From the NCBI GenBank assembly GCA_025617745.1, contig CM046859.1, forward strand, positions 25,528,871-25,592,870: a stretch of DNA of 64,000 nt, given 5' to 3'. Both the position numbers and the translations under genes were made by a program. Origin of the DNA: Heliocidaris erythrogramma (taxonomy: Eukaryota; Echinodermata; Echinoidea; Camarodonta; Echinometridae). Positions 1 through 10,998 of the stretch are shown here, in pieces. The notes beneath the pieces were generated by a model. It worked only from the letters and a program-made list of their open reading frames with translations, made no database searches and was not told the DNA's origin. Position 1 is the first letter of the stretch, and every line of letters begins with the position of its first letter.

Positions 1-317
1 TACAGAAAATAGGTTTTAATATAGAAGCAGAGAAATAGGAGGAACAGCAAGGTCAGTCAAGTGTTAACAGATTCCGATAAAAAAATAGGTTATTTATCCC
101 CAATCCCCCATCCTTCCTGTCACAATGACAACACATCAGAATATGGCAATTTTGTTTATATAATTTTATTTATTTTATTTGATACTATTTTCAGTATCAC
201 ATAGGTCAACTGATCACCGGCAGAGCTTCCCAGCTTTTTGTAAATGGCTGTGACAAAAATTGCTCCCCAAAAGTTGTACATTTTCGTGTGTCGGCATGTA
301 GGATGCCAAATCTTGTC

Positions 318-612
318 TTTAAAGGACGTCAAAAAGACGTCTTGATTATGTCGTTTATTTGGTCATACAAAATGGCCAAAAATGGTCTTTGAAAAACGTC
401 CTAGAGACGTCGTACAATCGTTAATTTTGATTACAAAAGTGGCAAAGTATTGTCTTTGAAAGACGTCGTAAAGACGTCATAATTACGTCGTCTATACTGT
501 AGAAATATGAGGTTTTCACAAGACGTTATAAAGACGCGACGCATCGTAATGACGTTGCATACACGACGTATGACGAGTAGACCAGTTTACGACGTCTTCT
601 AGACGTCAGTCT
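318..612. repeat. GACGTC-rich block
   Basis: At least seven GACGTC hexamers, mostly inside AGACGTC, occur in about 290 bases, together with related ACGTC and GACGT words. Two of the segments (around 300-360 and 420-490) read as diverged copies of one sub-unit containing TCTTTGAAAGACGTC-like sequence. This fits a decayed short repeat or MITE interior. It is CRE-like in sequence, but nothing shows regulatory use. Confidence 0.5.
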
Positions 613-2839
613 GCTATCAGGGTCAGTCACGTTTGTTAATCAATGATCAAACATTCTTCATAAATGGCAGGGGCGTCGATCAGGGTGGGGGCGCAGACTC
701 GAGCACTTCATGTAATGTCTTGTATCCGAAAATTCACCGCATGAATTAGGGGCGGAGCCAAAATTCTTTAAAATGGGGGTGGATGATTCCAGAAATGCTC
801 CGAAAAGCAATAAAGAAAGAAAAGAAAGGTTTATCACATGTTCAGGTGCCTTTGGGGTTTGATATTTCAAAGGGAGGTACAAGACAAAAACATAATAAGG
901 GACACGTTATGGGTTAAGGGGGGCATGGCATGAGCCGATTGTTCTCCCCCTGCCCCGTCCCAGAGGCCTGAATAGCCTGTGTCACATGATCTCAGTGTGT
1001 TACAAATAAAATTCGAAGCTTCTCAAATATCTACTCAAGCTTATCCTACCTAGCAACAACTAATATATGCAGTCGATTCTCATTGGACGACTTTCGAATT
1101 ACATTACAACAGGTGTACGCAATATATTGTGACAAAGCACTTGGGGAAGAAACACGTATGAATGAACATGTCTGTAAGCTACTTGTCATTATGATTTAAA
1201 CGTTATGCAGTTACGTGACCATTCGTTCACTTGCGCGGGCATTCCTTGTTGCTAGGTCGGACTTAAACTATGACCGACGAGCCCTAAGATGAGTCCCTAT
1301 AGGAGGTAATTAAATTAAGTATTTTTCCAGGGGTTATTTTCATAGGGAAGTTTCAATAGGCGATGAAATTCATGTCGCAGGGACAGTTTCCAGGGTTTTC
1401 GTTTCCATGCACGGGGTTGTTGTAGGGTTGATGGTCATCAGTAGTTGCCCTACCATCATGACAATCATTTTGATTTGTAAAAAATCATCTTGTTATCATC
1501 TGTGAATTCTCTCTCTCTCTCTCTGAAATCTCTTACTGTCATCTGCTACGAATGTGGAATATAAATAAAGCTACTTTTCTCCCTTCAAAAATGCGTTTGA
1601 ACATTTTTTTTTTAATTTGGTTAACCCGATGACCATAATACCTAGCCCTAAAGAAAAAGACATATCTTTATCCGGATTATTCTGTCAGCTTGAACTTCAG
1701 TCTTTTCACACTGAACAAGAATATAAATTTGCAGGTTCACATTTGCGAATGTGCCGACAAATAATAAGAATCGTTCACATTTTCCAAATGAATACTAAAT
1801 GCACATATACACACACAGCAATAAATATCGGAATATTAATTGTGGGAATGTTACCCCCTCGCCTGCTACCTTAATGCCCGTTCATATTGAGAGTCATTAG
1901 CTTTTTGAAAATCACAAATTGATTTTCTTCTGTTGATGATTGATGTGACATGATATCGCGAAGGGCCTGTCCACCGTGTGACCCAGTGGCGGATCCAGGG
2001 TGCCAGGGAGGGGTAGGAGCATATCTAGAAATCGCGCGCCAAGTCTTTACCTATAGCCAAGTCCTATACCATTGCTCGTGAAATAATGTATATAATTGCG
2101 CCTTCCTGTATATTCAGGATTCCGTCCACAAAGCATACGGCAAATGTTCTGCGCTTCCCCCTATTTTGCCAAAATCCCACTGTATATCTTTTGCAAACAA
2201 CTTAAAATGTCATTTTCCTGCAAACGTTTGATGCACGCATTACAATTTATATTACTTATTTCTCATTTAGATTTCATAACCTGCAACAGAAGCGATTTCC
2301 CTATTGTTAGCATATGACCCAATCTATCTGAATAGGCTAACAGCACTTACAACTATAACAATATGCCGTGAGTGTGTGGAAATGAAAATGAGAAATTATC
2401 TTTTATCGGCAGATGAATTAAATGAATATTCTGATGCGTTATATGAGGCCTCATCCATCAAAAAACATGTTGCACAGAATTTCTCGTAGCAACCATTTTA
2501 ATTTTGTCTAATTTGTTTTATGTTTCTTTATCACTAGACTCTGCAATAAAGATTTATCAACATATCGATGAAATTTAGAGTGACATATCAGTCTCGGTAA
2601 TAACCTTGCCAGTGAGTAGAAGAAAGGAATCATATTTTAAAAGAAATGAAGATAAGATATATGCGTTTAGATATCAGGAGGGAAAGAGGAAATATCATGA
2701 GAGAGGGAGAGGGTGAACCAGGAAAAAAAAGAGTGTTAGAAAGAAAATGATAATACAGACAAAGAGAGCAACTGAAATCGGTGTATGTGGGGAGGAGGGA
2801 GAGATGAGGAAAGGGATGGAAAGAGTGTGAGAAAGAAAG

Positions 2840-2911
2840 AAAGGTGCATGATAGAGATGAAAGAGAGAGAGAGAGAAAGGGAGAAAGAAAATGTGGGTCT
2901 GTGGGTGTGGG

Positions 2912-2956
<45 letters not shown>

Positions 2957-3490
2957 GAGAGAGAGAATATGTGGGTGTGTGGGTGTGGGGATATATATAT
3001 AGAGAGAGAAAAAAAAATGTGGTTGTGTGTGTGTGTGGGATAGAGAGAGAGTGTGTGTGTGGGTGTGTGCGTGCGTGTGTGTTTAAGGGAGATGTAGAGA
3101 GAGAGAGAGAGAGAGAGAGTGAGTGGGAGGGAGGTAGAGATGAGAGACGGGAAAGGTAGGGAGATGGAGAAAGAGAGATAGGAGAAAAGGACAGAGAGAG
3201 AAAGAGAGTGGGGACTATGTATATATAGAGAGAGAGAATATGTGGGTGTGTGGGTGTGGGGATATATATATAGAGAGAGAAAAAAAAATGTGGTTGTGTG
3301 TGTGTGTGGGATAGAGAGAGAGTGTGTGTGTGGGTGTGTGCGTGCGTGTGTGTTTAAGGGAGATGTAGAGAGAGAGAGAGAGAGAGAGAGTGAGTGGGAG
3401 GGAGGTAGAGATGAGAGACGGGAAAGGTAGGGAGATGGAGAAAGAGAGATAGGAGAAAAGGACAGAGAGAGAAAGAGAGTGGGGACTATG
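2840..3490. repeat. Compound GA/GT/TA microsatellite, duplicated in tandem
   Basis: A mixed (GA)n, (GT)n and (TA)n tract. An internal block of about 271 bases starting at 2948 recurs almost unchanged at 3219 and ends near 3489. Both copies pass through the same order: TA run, GAGAGA, TGTGGGTG, (GT)n, (GA)n, then GGGGACTATG. The near identity points to a recent segmental duplication. All long frames over it are simple-sequence artefacts. Confidence 0.9.
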
Positions 3491-4883
3491 AAACGTGCAG
3501 CGATATTTCTGATAATTTTCAAGGATTGACCATACCCTTTTGTGCAGATATTTATGTTTAATGGACGCAAACAATGGTGCTTTGGAGTAGTACCGCTTCG
3601 AATGATTTTAATAATTCACGATGTTGTCATGACATTAAGAATATCACGATTCCTGACTTCTGGCCTAACCATCTCTTTTGTGAGGTATAAAACAATAACC
3701 ATTTCGATACTCACTCAGCCACTGATAGGTTCTCCTGTTGTTAGTGCCCTAGATAATAATCATCAATTTTATTGTGCTTGAGCTTGATCATAAAAAAAAC
3801 TTACTCTCCCTAAAGAGATATCGGGTGATCACTGACGTGAATCCCTTGGGGATTAGTTATATAGTGAAAATAGAGTGAAAAATCACTCTTTCCGTTTTAA
3901 AGAGCACTTAATGTTCACTCCATAATCACTTCTAAACAAGTGATCACTGACGCGACTCCCGGGGGAGTGAAAAATGAGTGAAAATCACTCTTTTTCAGAG
4001 AGAGTATGGCAGGTGATTGTGGTATATAAGATGTGAGTTATGAAGCCATGGCCATTGGCGTAGCGTGTATACTCACTCATAAGAAGGGACAAGGGCCTTC
4101 ATCAAAGAGAGGGTGGTTGGGGAGCGTCTATAGAAGGACGGTCGTGTCATTTTCTCACCCTTCATCTTTCCCTTTCTTCCCCATTCTCTCCCGCTCTCTC
4201 TCTCTCTTTATCTATCCATCATATCTAATTCGATTTTTTTTTCTTGAGGGGTGGGGGGGGGGGGGGTGCCCCTCGTGACCCATTATCTCCCCAAAGGTCT
4301 TTGTGCCATATGTCAATACGATCTTAATTGTAGGTCTAAGTTTACCCACCATGAAAAGTACCGTTGATACTTTTATACCCTCTACGATCTGAAAGAGCCT
4401 TGTCTTATTTCAGTGTGATCATCACTGATTTCTTAACATTTGGCAATACGAGCATTATCGTCAGTCTGTGCCGGATCATCACAGTAGTTTATGACAAGCT
4501 TTTCAATTTCCAAAACGAATATAATTCTATACTGTCTAAAATTCAGAGTCATGTTAACACGATCAAAAGTGACGGATAAAAAATAATTGATTGTCCGAAA
4601 TATTATAGGGTAAAAAGTGCAATGGTAAACATTCTTTCGTGGAAAATGAAATGGATTACACTGTAAATTGTTCTAATTTTACATCGTATATGAAATACAC
4701 TTACATTTGATTGTAAAATGCGATTGCCACGGTCTTTCGGAACTGAAATTGATTGAATAAAACTCGCTTTATATAATCGGGAAGTATTAACTTTTTCGTG
4801 TAGTTTGGACGACGTGAAAGCGTGTAGGCCTACTTGATATTCTTTTTTCTGTAACTACATGTATGAAAAGATATTATGCGTAT

Positions 4884-5803
4884 AATTAAAGTAGCTATTC
4901 AAAGAAAATCACAAATATGGCAATTAATGTATCACTAGAAACTGGGAAGCTTACAGATGGCAATCGTATAAGTTTTATGTCAACTGCGTATCTGATGATT
5001 ATAAAAACAACACAAATAAAAGCTCTTCTCAGCATCTGGAATATCCGAGGATTCGCCAGAAATATAGCGATGTTTTGATGTCGTCACACTCGGTATCGAT
5101 CCTGCTTAAGCAGACGACGTCCTATAATGAATGGACGTAATTGCAATGCAATTATTTATCAAATTATAAAGAGTTTGGTGTATTTAAACATGACCTTATT
5201 TCACACCATTATAAAGGGAAAGTGAAACTGATTCTGATAGCTAAAACCGTTTGATTGTAAATACATAGGAGAAGGGTCAATGATCAATGAAATAAACCCC
5301 ACTTTCAAATTGAAAAGCCCTCCGAATAATAGCAGGATGGTATTCGTTCCCTCTTGAAACGCCGAACATGGCCCGGTGCAAGCAGCTGAAAATACAATGG
5401 CGTCTTATTTTGTTTACAAGTGACTGATTCCTTTATTTTTTTAACGCTGCATTTTTCATCAAAATAATACCATACACGAAGTTAAGAGTGAGGCAACAGA
5501 CTAACATTAAGACTGACCCTAGTGAAGGAAGAGAAATAAGTGAAGAGGAGATGACAAAATAGGCTCTGAAAAATGTGTAAGATGTTATGGGACATCGCCT
5601 GCTTAGACAGGACTTGTCCATGGTGTGTCGTCACATATTTCAGCAGCGTTCGAAGAGCTCTTCAGCTGCTATATCGGGGGCTGTATTTTACCGTTTTATA
5701 ATTGATAATAATCATTACTTCAAATGTTTCCAAGCGTTGAATTTGGATAACCTTGTTTAATTTATGCCATCTATGCAATAATAAGTATTAAGCCAATATT
5801 TAA
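4884..5803. repeat. 0.9 kb interspersed repeat, copy 1 (uninterrupted)
   Basis: This segment matches 49445-50782 over its whole length with scattered substitutions. Segments near 5077-5124 and 5588-5640 are inverted relatives of one another (both contain CCTGCTTA and GTCGTCACA words), which suggests a non-autonomous DNA element with terminal or subterminal inverted repeats. This copy retains the empty TTAA site at 5441-5444 that is filled by an insertion in the other copy. No coding capacity was found. Confidence 0.8.
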
Positions 5804-6919
5804 AATCATTAAAGTTCTACTTTAAAAGAGAGAAAATAAAAAGATAAATCACTAAAGTCAGTTCCTCTGGATATTTCATTTAAGTGGGGGGGGGGGGGGG
5901 GGGGGGAGTAGGAGCAAAATCAAACAAACAAAACAAAAGTCTGACCAACCTCCCCCAAAATACCAAGGCCTCTAAGCGGGAGGCTTTGGAAAAAAACATA
6001 TTTCCTCAAAGGGGTGAAGCGGCCGATGCTTTAACATATTCTCATTTTCATCTTTTTTGTCAGCAACGAAGGCAGCCGGCGGGAGGGGGTCCAGGCAGAC
6101 AAACGGAATAAAAGGACGCTCCACCACCAAGGGAAAAAACGGTTGGTATATCTGGTTCATCACACCATTCCTGTCCGGTTGTCTTCCGCATTCTCTGTAG
6201 TCATTAGCTATGTTGAAAGAACGAGAGTAATCCAGAGTCAGAGGCATAATGATATTTAGAAAGAATGAGGAAGAGAGAAAGAGATGGGGACAAATGTAAT
6301 TGGAGGACAGGTATTTTGAGAGCGAGGGAGAGAGAAGGGGGTAAGGGGGCGAAATATATTCTTGTAAATTGTTTATTTCTAGGATCCCAATTTGCCCTTT
6401 GCTGTGTTACATGACACGTTAGCTGTATGCCTAAAGATGTTAATGCCACAGAATGAGCATAATCGATATTATAATTTTATTCAAAATCTTGTAAGCTTAC
6501 ATTAGAAATCGGGTGACACACTTTACTACTATGTACTGAAAACGAATAAATATGAAACGAATGTATTGATTTAATATCACTATATTTATGTTACTGGTTC
6601 GCGTGACAGAGTTTGCTACAAAAAATCGTACCGAAACAAAATGGTGTCAATTACAAGACTATCATTTACATGAAACATGTGTTTATTGTTGCATGAATGT
6701 CAGAACACATTTTGCATATCGATTACCAAGTTATTCGAAACCCAGAAATTCATCGTCGATATTAGTAAAGACATTTGAAGGAGAAGAAAATTATGTGAAA
6801 TATTTAACTGCAATCGATAGTATTGACCATCGATAGTTTTCATGAAACATGACATTGTTGTTCAATTTATTTATTGACTTGAATACCATTTTTTATAAAA
6901 GAAGTTTATCACCAATCTC

Positions 6920-9610
6920 TTGGAAAGGAAACAAATGTCATTGTCGATACTGGCAACATTTCTTCTTTTATTTTCTTTCTCTGTAGGAGATTCCTTAACA
7001 AATGGGAAAATGGTGAATGGAGATGCCTTCAAGGGACCCTCAGATGGTGAAATGGATTATCATTCCCAGCTCGATCGCGCAGTCGAGGTCATCGGAGAGG
7101 CGAACGCGAAGATCAGGAGAACTGAAGACCGCGTCAAGGTCATAGAGAACGAGAAGGCGGACTTGGAAAACAAACTTCGAATCGCTCTCCGAGAGTCGTA
7201 CAGCCTGCGATCAGAGCTGGAAGCCATCAAGCAAGAAAAACAGGAGAAAACCTCGAAGGAGGCTGAACTAAGAAAGTCGCGGGAGCGTAAGCTTAAGAGT
7301 CTTCAAGAAGAGTTGGAGACCAAGGAATCAATGATGGCAGACAGGGAGATCGAGCTGAGGAGGAGAGAGCTTGAGCTTGATCAAAGGGTGTGCAGGGTGA
7401 GAAGACAACAGGCAGACGTGGAGAGGCAACTCTTAGAAGTCCTTGACAAGGATAAATCGTTTGAAGGGAGGGTTCACTCACAGACCAAAAAGGACGAGGA
7501 ATTGAAACGTCGCGACCGAGCGCTAACGGTTCGTGAATCCGTCATCGCCGACAAAGAAGATATTTTGATCAGAAATCTTGAAGAACTCAAAGATAAGGAA
7601 ACCAACATTGTGAAGGCTACGAACGACCTGGACAGGAAACGGGAAAGTCTGAATGAACTCAAAAGGAAGAACGATGAAGTAGCGATAAAGCTCTCGGAGA
7701 AGAAAAGGGAGATTGAGGTCAAAGAAAAAGAAGTGGGCATAACCTTGGTGGCATTGCGGAAGGATGAGTCGGAGATGCTGAGGAAAGAAGAACAGTTGGA
7801 AGAAATTGAGGAACAAATTGAACAAAGGCAGGCAGAACTTCAAGAGAAGGAACGAGGACTGAGTCAAAGGAGTCGTGAGACAGGCGAGTTTGAGAAAGAG
7901 AAGCAACAGTTCTCTTCCGAGAAGAGGAAATGGCACGGCGAGGCTGCAAAGATTCGGAATGAACTTGAAAGGGAACGTAAAACTTTGAGGGAACGCGACA
8001 TGGAGCTTAAAACAAAAGAGCGTGAATTGCAGATCAAGGAGAAGGAGTGGCGTACAGTAAAAGACGCATTGGACAGGCACTTGCAGGATCAAGACAAGAT
8101 AGAGCGTTCCATCAAAGCGATCGAGATGGAGCAGCATCGGATCGAACTGGCGCAAAGCTTGCGCGAGACTGAAATAGAACAGAAAGACAATCGGGACAAA
8201 TTGATTTCGTCGATGTCGAGTAAAGAGGGCGAACTTAGGCAGAAAATAACAGATCTTCAGAAGAAAGAGCAACACATTAGAACACGAGAGCAACGGCTGA
8301 AGGAAGAAGAAGAACGCGCATTTCATCTAAGATACCGAGGTGATAATCATCTGAGGGATAGCGGCGATCACGAACTGATCCTTGAAGATGTCTCGGAGAC
8401 ACAAACGCCGTCTTTAAGACATCAATTTAAGCCCCGTGCTCACACTCCTCTCGATCACGGCTCGACCCCAGAAAGTGGGTTCTCTGACGGTCATTCTGGA
8501 GAGTACAGAATACTCCAGAGGGGTATCCTTAGCGCCCAACATCGAAACCAAGCCTTCTCTGTCAGAACGGGTAACGTCAAGACGGTGGGTGAAATGAAAC
8601 AAGTCATATACAGGAGAGAGGGAATACCAATGCCTTGGCAACAGTTTTACTTCAACAGCAAACTCCTGCCAGACACCTCTTTGCTGCCACCACCCGAAAG
8701 CCTGGCAAGTGGGGTCCTCGATTTGCGATTGGCTATTCCAAAAGGTAATCTACCTCTTATCATCAGAATGAACAGTGCTATCTCAAGGAAAATCGATTTC
8801 GACGAAGGCGAGACGATAGCAGCTGCAAAGACGCGCATTTACAAGTCGGAAGGCATTCCGCCACACCAGCAGAATCTCTTCTATGGCGACATGGAGTTAC
8901 AGAACAAACTTCATCTCAGTGATTACAACATTCATGCAGGTACGGAACTCTTCTTGAGATTACGTTACGATATAGTTGTGGTCCTCTATCATGATCGTCT
9001 GATTGGCCTTACCGTGGAAGACCATGATACGGTTGCTTCTGTCAAGGGTCGCATTTACGAAGAAACGCGGATGCACGTTGAATATCAAGTCCTGATGTAT
9101 GGAGCAACCACAATGGCTGACCAGAGACCACTGGGGCACTACCGCATCACCGAAGGCTCCCGGGTCTTTGTCTCTTTTATAGTACCATTTATCGTGCAGC
9201 CAAGCAGGGAGACATTCACGCTGACCCTGGACCCTAATGCTAAATGCTTAAAGATCAAGGAACAGATCTGCAAGTTCCGCGGCATCCACCCACCACTTCA
9301 GAAACTTGTGCAGCATGGGCGACTTCTGGACGACCACCTCCCTGCTATTGATGAGCTATCGCATGGCGGACCCGTTCACATTCACCACGATAATATTATG
9401 GTCACGGACAAGAACGGGAAGGTTTTGATGTATGACGTCCAGCCCTGGCACTTCGTTGCCAAGATCAAGGAGATCATGTGCAGAAAGATGGGCATCCACA
9501 CCAGACATCAGCATCTCATGCATGGAAACCAGGAACTTAAAACAGTCAACACGGCCGTCAAGCATTTTGGTGTCAAGAGAGGCAACGTCCTTGTTTTAAA
9601 TACAGATTAA
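6920..9610 (+). CDS. Coiled-coil protein with five C-terminal ubiquitin-like domains
   Basis: One uninterrupted frame of 896 codons ending in TAA at 9610. Residues about 46-470 are a highly charged Glu/Lys/Arg heptad-type coiled coil, followed by a short polar linker. From about residue 525 there are five tandem beta-grasp domains (about 525-608, 609-683, 684-756, 757-825, 827-896). Each shows the ubiquitin-type turn: QQFYFNSKLLPD, QQNLFYGDMELQ, QVLMYGATTMAD, QKLVQHGRLLDD and HQHLMHGNQELK. There is no terminal Gly-Gly (it ends LVLNTD), so conjugation is not expected. The domains probably act as fixed binding modules and the coiled coil as an oligomeriser. The start is uncertain. The frame opens at 6920, but 6961-6986 is a pyrimidine tract ending in TAG, a good splice acceptor. 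If it is used, the exon begins at 6987 and the first internal Met is at 7010. I do not recognise a named family. Confidence 0.85.
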   Translation: MERKQMSLSILATFLLLFSFSVGDSLTNGKMVNGDAFKGPSDGEMDYHSQLDRAVEVIGEANAKIRRTEDRVKVIENEKADLENKLRIALRESYSLRSELEAIKQEKQEKTSKEAELRKSRERKLKSLQEELETKESMMADREIELRRRELELDQRVCRVRRQQADVERQLLEVLDKDKSFEGRVHSQTKKDEELKRRDRALTVRESVIADKEDILIRNLEELKDKETNIVKATNDLDRKRESLNELKRKNDEVAIKLSEKKREIEVKEKEVGITLVALRKDESEMLRKEEQLEEIEEQIEQRQAELQEKERGLSQRSRETGEFEKEKQQFSSEKRKWHGEAAKIRNELERERKTLRERDMELKTKERELQIKEKEWRTVKDALDRHLQDQDKIERSIKAIEMEQHRIELAQSLRETEIEQKDNRDKLISSMSSKEGELRQKITDLQKKEQHIRTREQRLKEEEERAFHLRYRGDNHLRDSGDHELILEDVSETQTPSLRHQFKPRAHTPLDHGSTPESGFSDGHSGEYRILQRGILSAQHRNQAFSVRTGNVKTVGEMKQVIYRREGIPMPWQQFYFNSKLLPDTSLLPPPESLASGVLDLRLAIPKGNLPLIIRMNSAISRKIDFDEGETIAAAKTRIYKSEGIPPHQQNLFYGDMELQNKLHLSDYNIHAGTELFLRLRYDIVVVLYHDRLIGLTVEDHDTVASVKGRIYEETRMHVEYQVLMYGATTMADQRPLGHYRITEGSRVFVSFIVPFIVQPSRETFTLTLDPNAKCLKIKEQICKFRGIHPPLQKLVQHGRLLDDHLPAIDELSHGGPVHIHHDNIMVTDKNGKVLMYDVQPWHFVAKIKEIMCRKMGIHTRHQHLMHGNQELKTVNTAVKHFGVKRGNVLVLNTD
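6958..6986 (+). promoter_or_regulatory. Candidate 3' splice site just inside the coiled-coil/Ubl frame
   Basis: A run of almost pure T and C ends in CTGTAG at 6986, directly followed by the sequence encoding GDSLTNGKM. Its in-frame translation (LLLFSFSV) mimics a signal peptide. The rest of the protein looks cytosolic or nuclear, so an intron acceptor is the more natural reading. A 5' exon upstream would then be needed or the gene starts at the Met at 7010. Confidence 0.5.
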
Positions 9611-10162
9611 AATGGGGTATACAATTGGGCTTTGAAGAGACAATCAAAATTCATTGTTTTATTGGTAACGAAACTTTAGATGGAATCTCTCTAAACAAAT
9701 TAAACGAAAAATTCAAACAGGTTATGTTGCAAACAAGAATCTAATTGTCCGGATATTTTAAGATAGGTAGGTATAGTGATGCATTTTCCCAAAAGAATTG
9801 TATATATGATACAAAACAAAAGCATCTTCCTCATCAAACCTCCAATAGTAACTATATGCAAATATTTACGAAGTATGCAAAAGGTAAAACGGAGCCAATT
9901 TCTTCAGTCACAAAGTGGTATTTTGACAGATTGCAAATGTTCAAAATGTATATGTTGGCGTATCAGCACCAAAAATATTTTAGTATTTTTCATCGAAATT
10001 ATTATAAAGAGAAAACTGGACCACTTGCATGCTCCGCTTCTCTGAGGATCGGGAGTCATGATTATGTTGGTTTTTTTTTAACAGGGGCGTATCCAGCTTG
10101 GGTTCAAGTCGACGTATACCCAGGAAGTTTTTTAGATGCAGTTTATTGGAAAGATTCTTCTA

Positions 10163-10168
10163 AATAAA
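10163..10168 (+). terminator. Candidate poly(A) signal of the coiled-coil/Ubl gene
   Basis: AATAAA followed by an A run, about 550 bases after the stop codon at 9610. It is the first clear hexamer in this orientation downstream of the gene. Only a transcript end would confirm it. Confidence 0.3.
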
Positions 10169-10213
10169 AAAAAATCAAAGAATAAGAGTTTGCTATTATC
10201 TTTCTTTAATGCA

Positions 10214-10505
10214 GGGGCGTCGCTTTACATTTTCGAATGATGTTGTCATTCAGACCGATAAGTTGGCCAATCAATTAATCAATCAATAAGCAAATGTAAA
10301 GTTCTTAAAAATACAAATTTTTAAGAACTATGGCCATAAGAAATTGCCATATGAAAAAGGAAAGGTCCTCAGATGATACGGCCTGGAGTCATGAAAAATT
10401 TCCAACAACCTCTGCCGACATGGGTTAAAAATTCTTAATTAGGTGACATACATTTTTGATAGGGTGTGTCACCCCCATACCAACCCATCTCCCGTAGCGA
10501 CGCCC
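10214..10505. mobile_element. MITE with GGGGCGTCGCT ends
   Basis: The left end GGGGCGTCGCT is mirrored by AGCGACGCCCC at the right end, giving an 11-bp inverted repeat around ~290 bases of non-coding DNA. Flanks contain TGCA-like words on both sides, a possible but unproven target duplication. Confidence 0.5.
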
Positions 10506-10749
10506 CTTATTGCATGAGAGGCATTGATTCTGACTGGATGGTGTTCTGTGCTTGCCGATATTTCAGTTACTTGCGCGTTCTAAAAAAATGTTATGCTCTA
10601 TTTTCAAGAAATCGTTTAGGAGTTATTGTAATTTTACATTTTAATGATTTCAAAATGACATAATTTTCTATAATTAATAGAGATAGTTGCAATACTAGCT
10701 CTTTATTTTCAATATAGGCCTCATGATCAGAATACGTTTCTATTTTGTT

Positions 10750-10998
10750 GTATAGAGATGAGCCTGATCGGTTCGTCACGGACGGGCATTTGACAAATTT
10801 TGAAAGTTTGAAAGCATGTAAAATTTAATAAATATTTAATTTCAGAGATCTATTTCATGTTTCATTGTGAAGGGCATCACTGAAGGAGTTGAAATTTGAT
10901 ATAAATTTGGTTGCCATGGTTGCCTAATAAAATTATAATCCATAAAATTTTACATCCGTCACGGACGGACAAAATGCCTACTCGTAACCGATCACGCC
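10750..10998. mobile_element. Short inverted-repeat element containing GTCACGGACGG
   Basis: The ends carry GATCGGTT near 10767 and its complement AACCGATC near 10986. GTCACGGACGG occurs just inside both ends, in the same orientation each time. The interior is AT rich and non-coding. It is probably a MITE relic. Confidence 0.4.

Larger units (their letters stand above)
1..6900. other. Left intergenic region, no gene recognised
   Basis: I find no open reading frame here with recognisable protein similarity or a coherent exon chain. The longest frames are microsatellite translations. The stretch holds a GACGTC-rich block (about 320-610), short CT runs (about 1510-1523), a duplicated GA/GT/TA microsatellite (2840-3490), a small element with ACTCTC/GAGAGT ends (about 3802-4006), one copy of a ~0.9 kb repeat (4884-5803), and poly-G runs near 4250 and 5886. 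The upstream part of the coiled-coil/ubiquitin-like gene (5' exon, promoter) could lie here, but I cannot place it. Confidence 0.6.

Noticed and set aside
2695-3574. Long Ser/Leu/His-Thr-rich and Arg/Glu-rich frames on both strands
   Set aside because: They are translations of a GA/GT/TA microsatellite and mirror each other on the two strands.
7293-8326. Minus-strand Leu/Phe-rich frames opposite the coiled-coil region, including one of 267 codons
   Set aside because: Reverse complement of GAA/AAG-rich coiled-coil codons; the plus-strand frame is three times longer and has recognisable domains.
9745-10167. 140-codon plus-strand frame downstream of the coiled-coil/Ubl gene
   Set aside because: No recognisable domain, ends within repeat-like sequence and lies in the probable 3' UTR.
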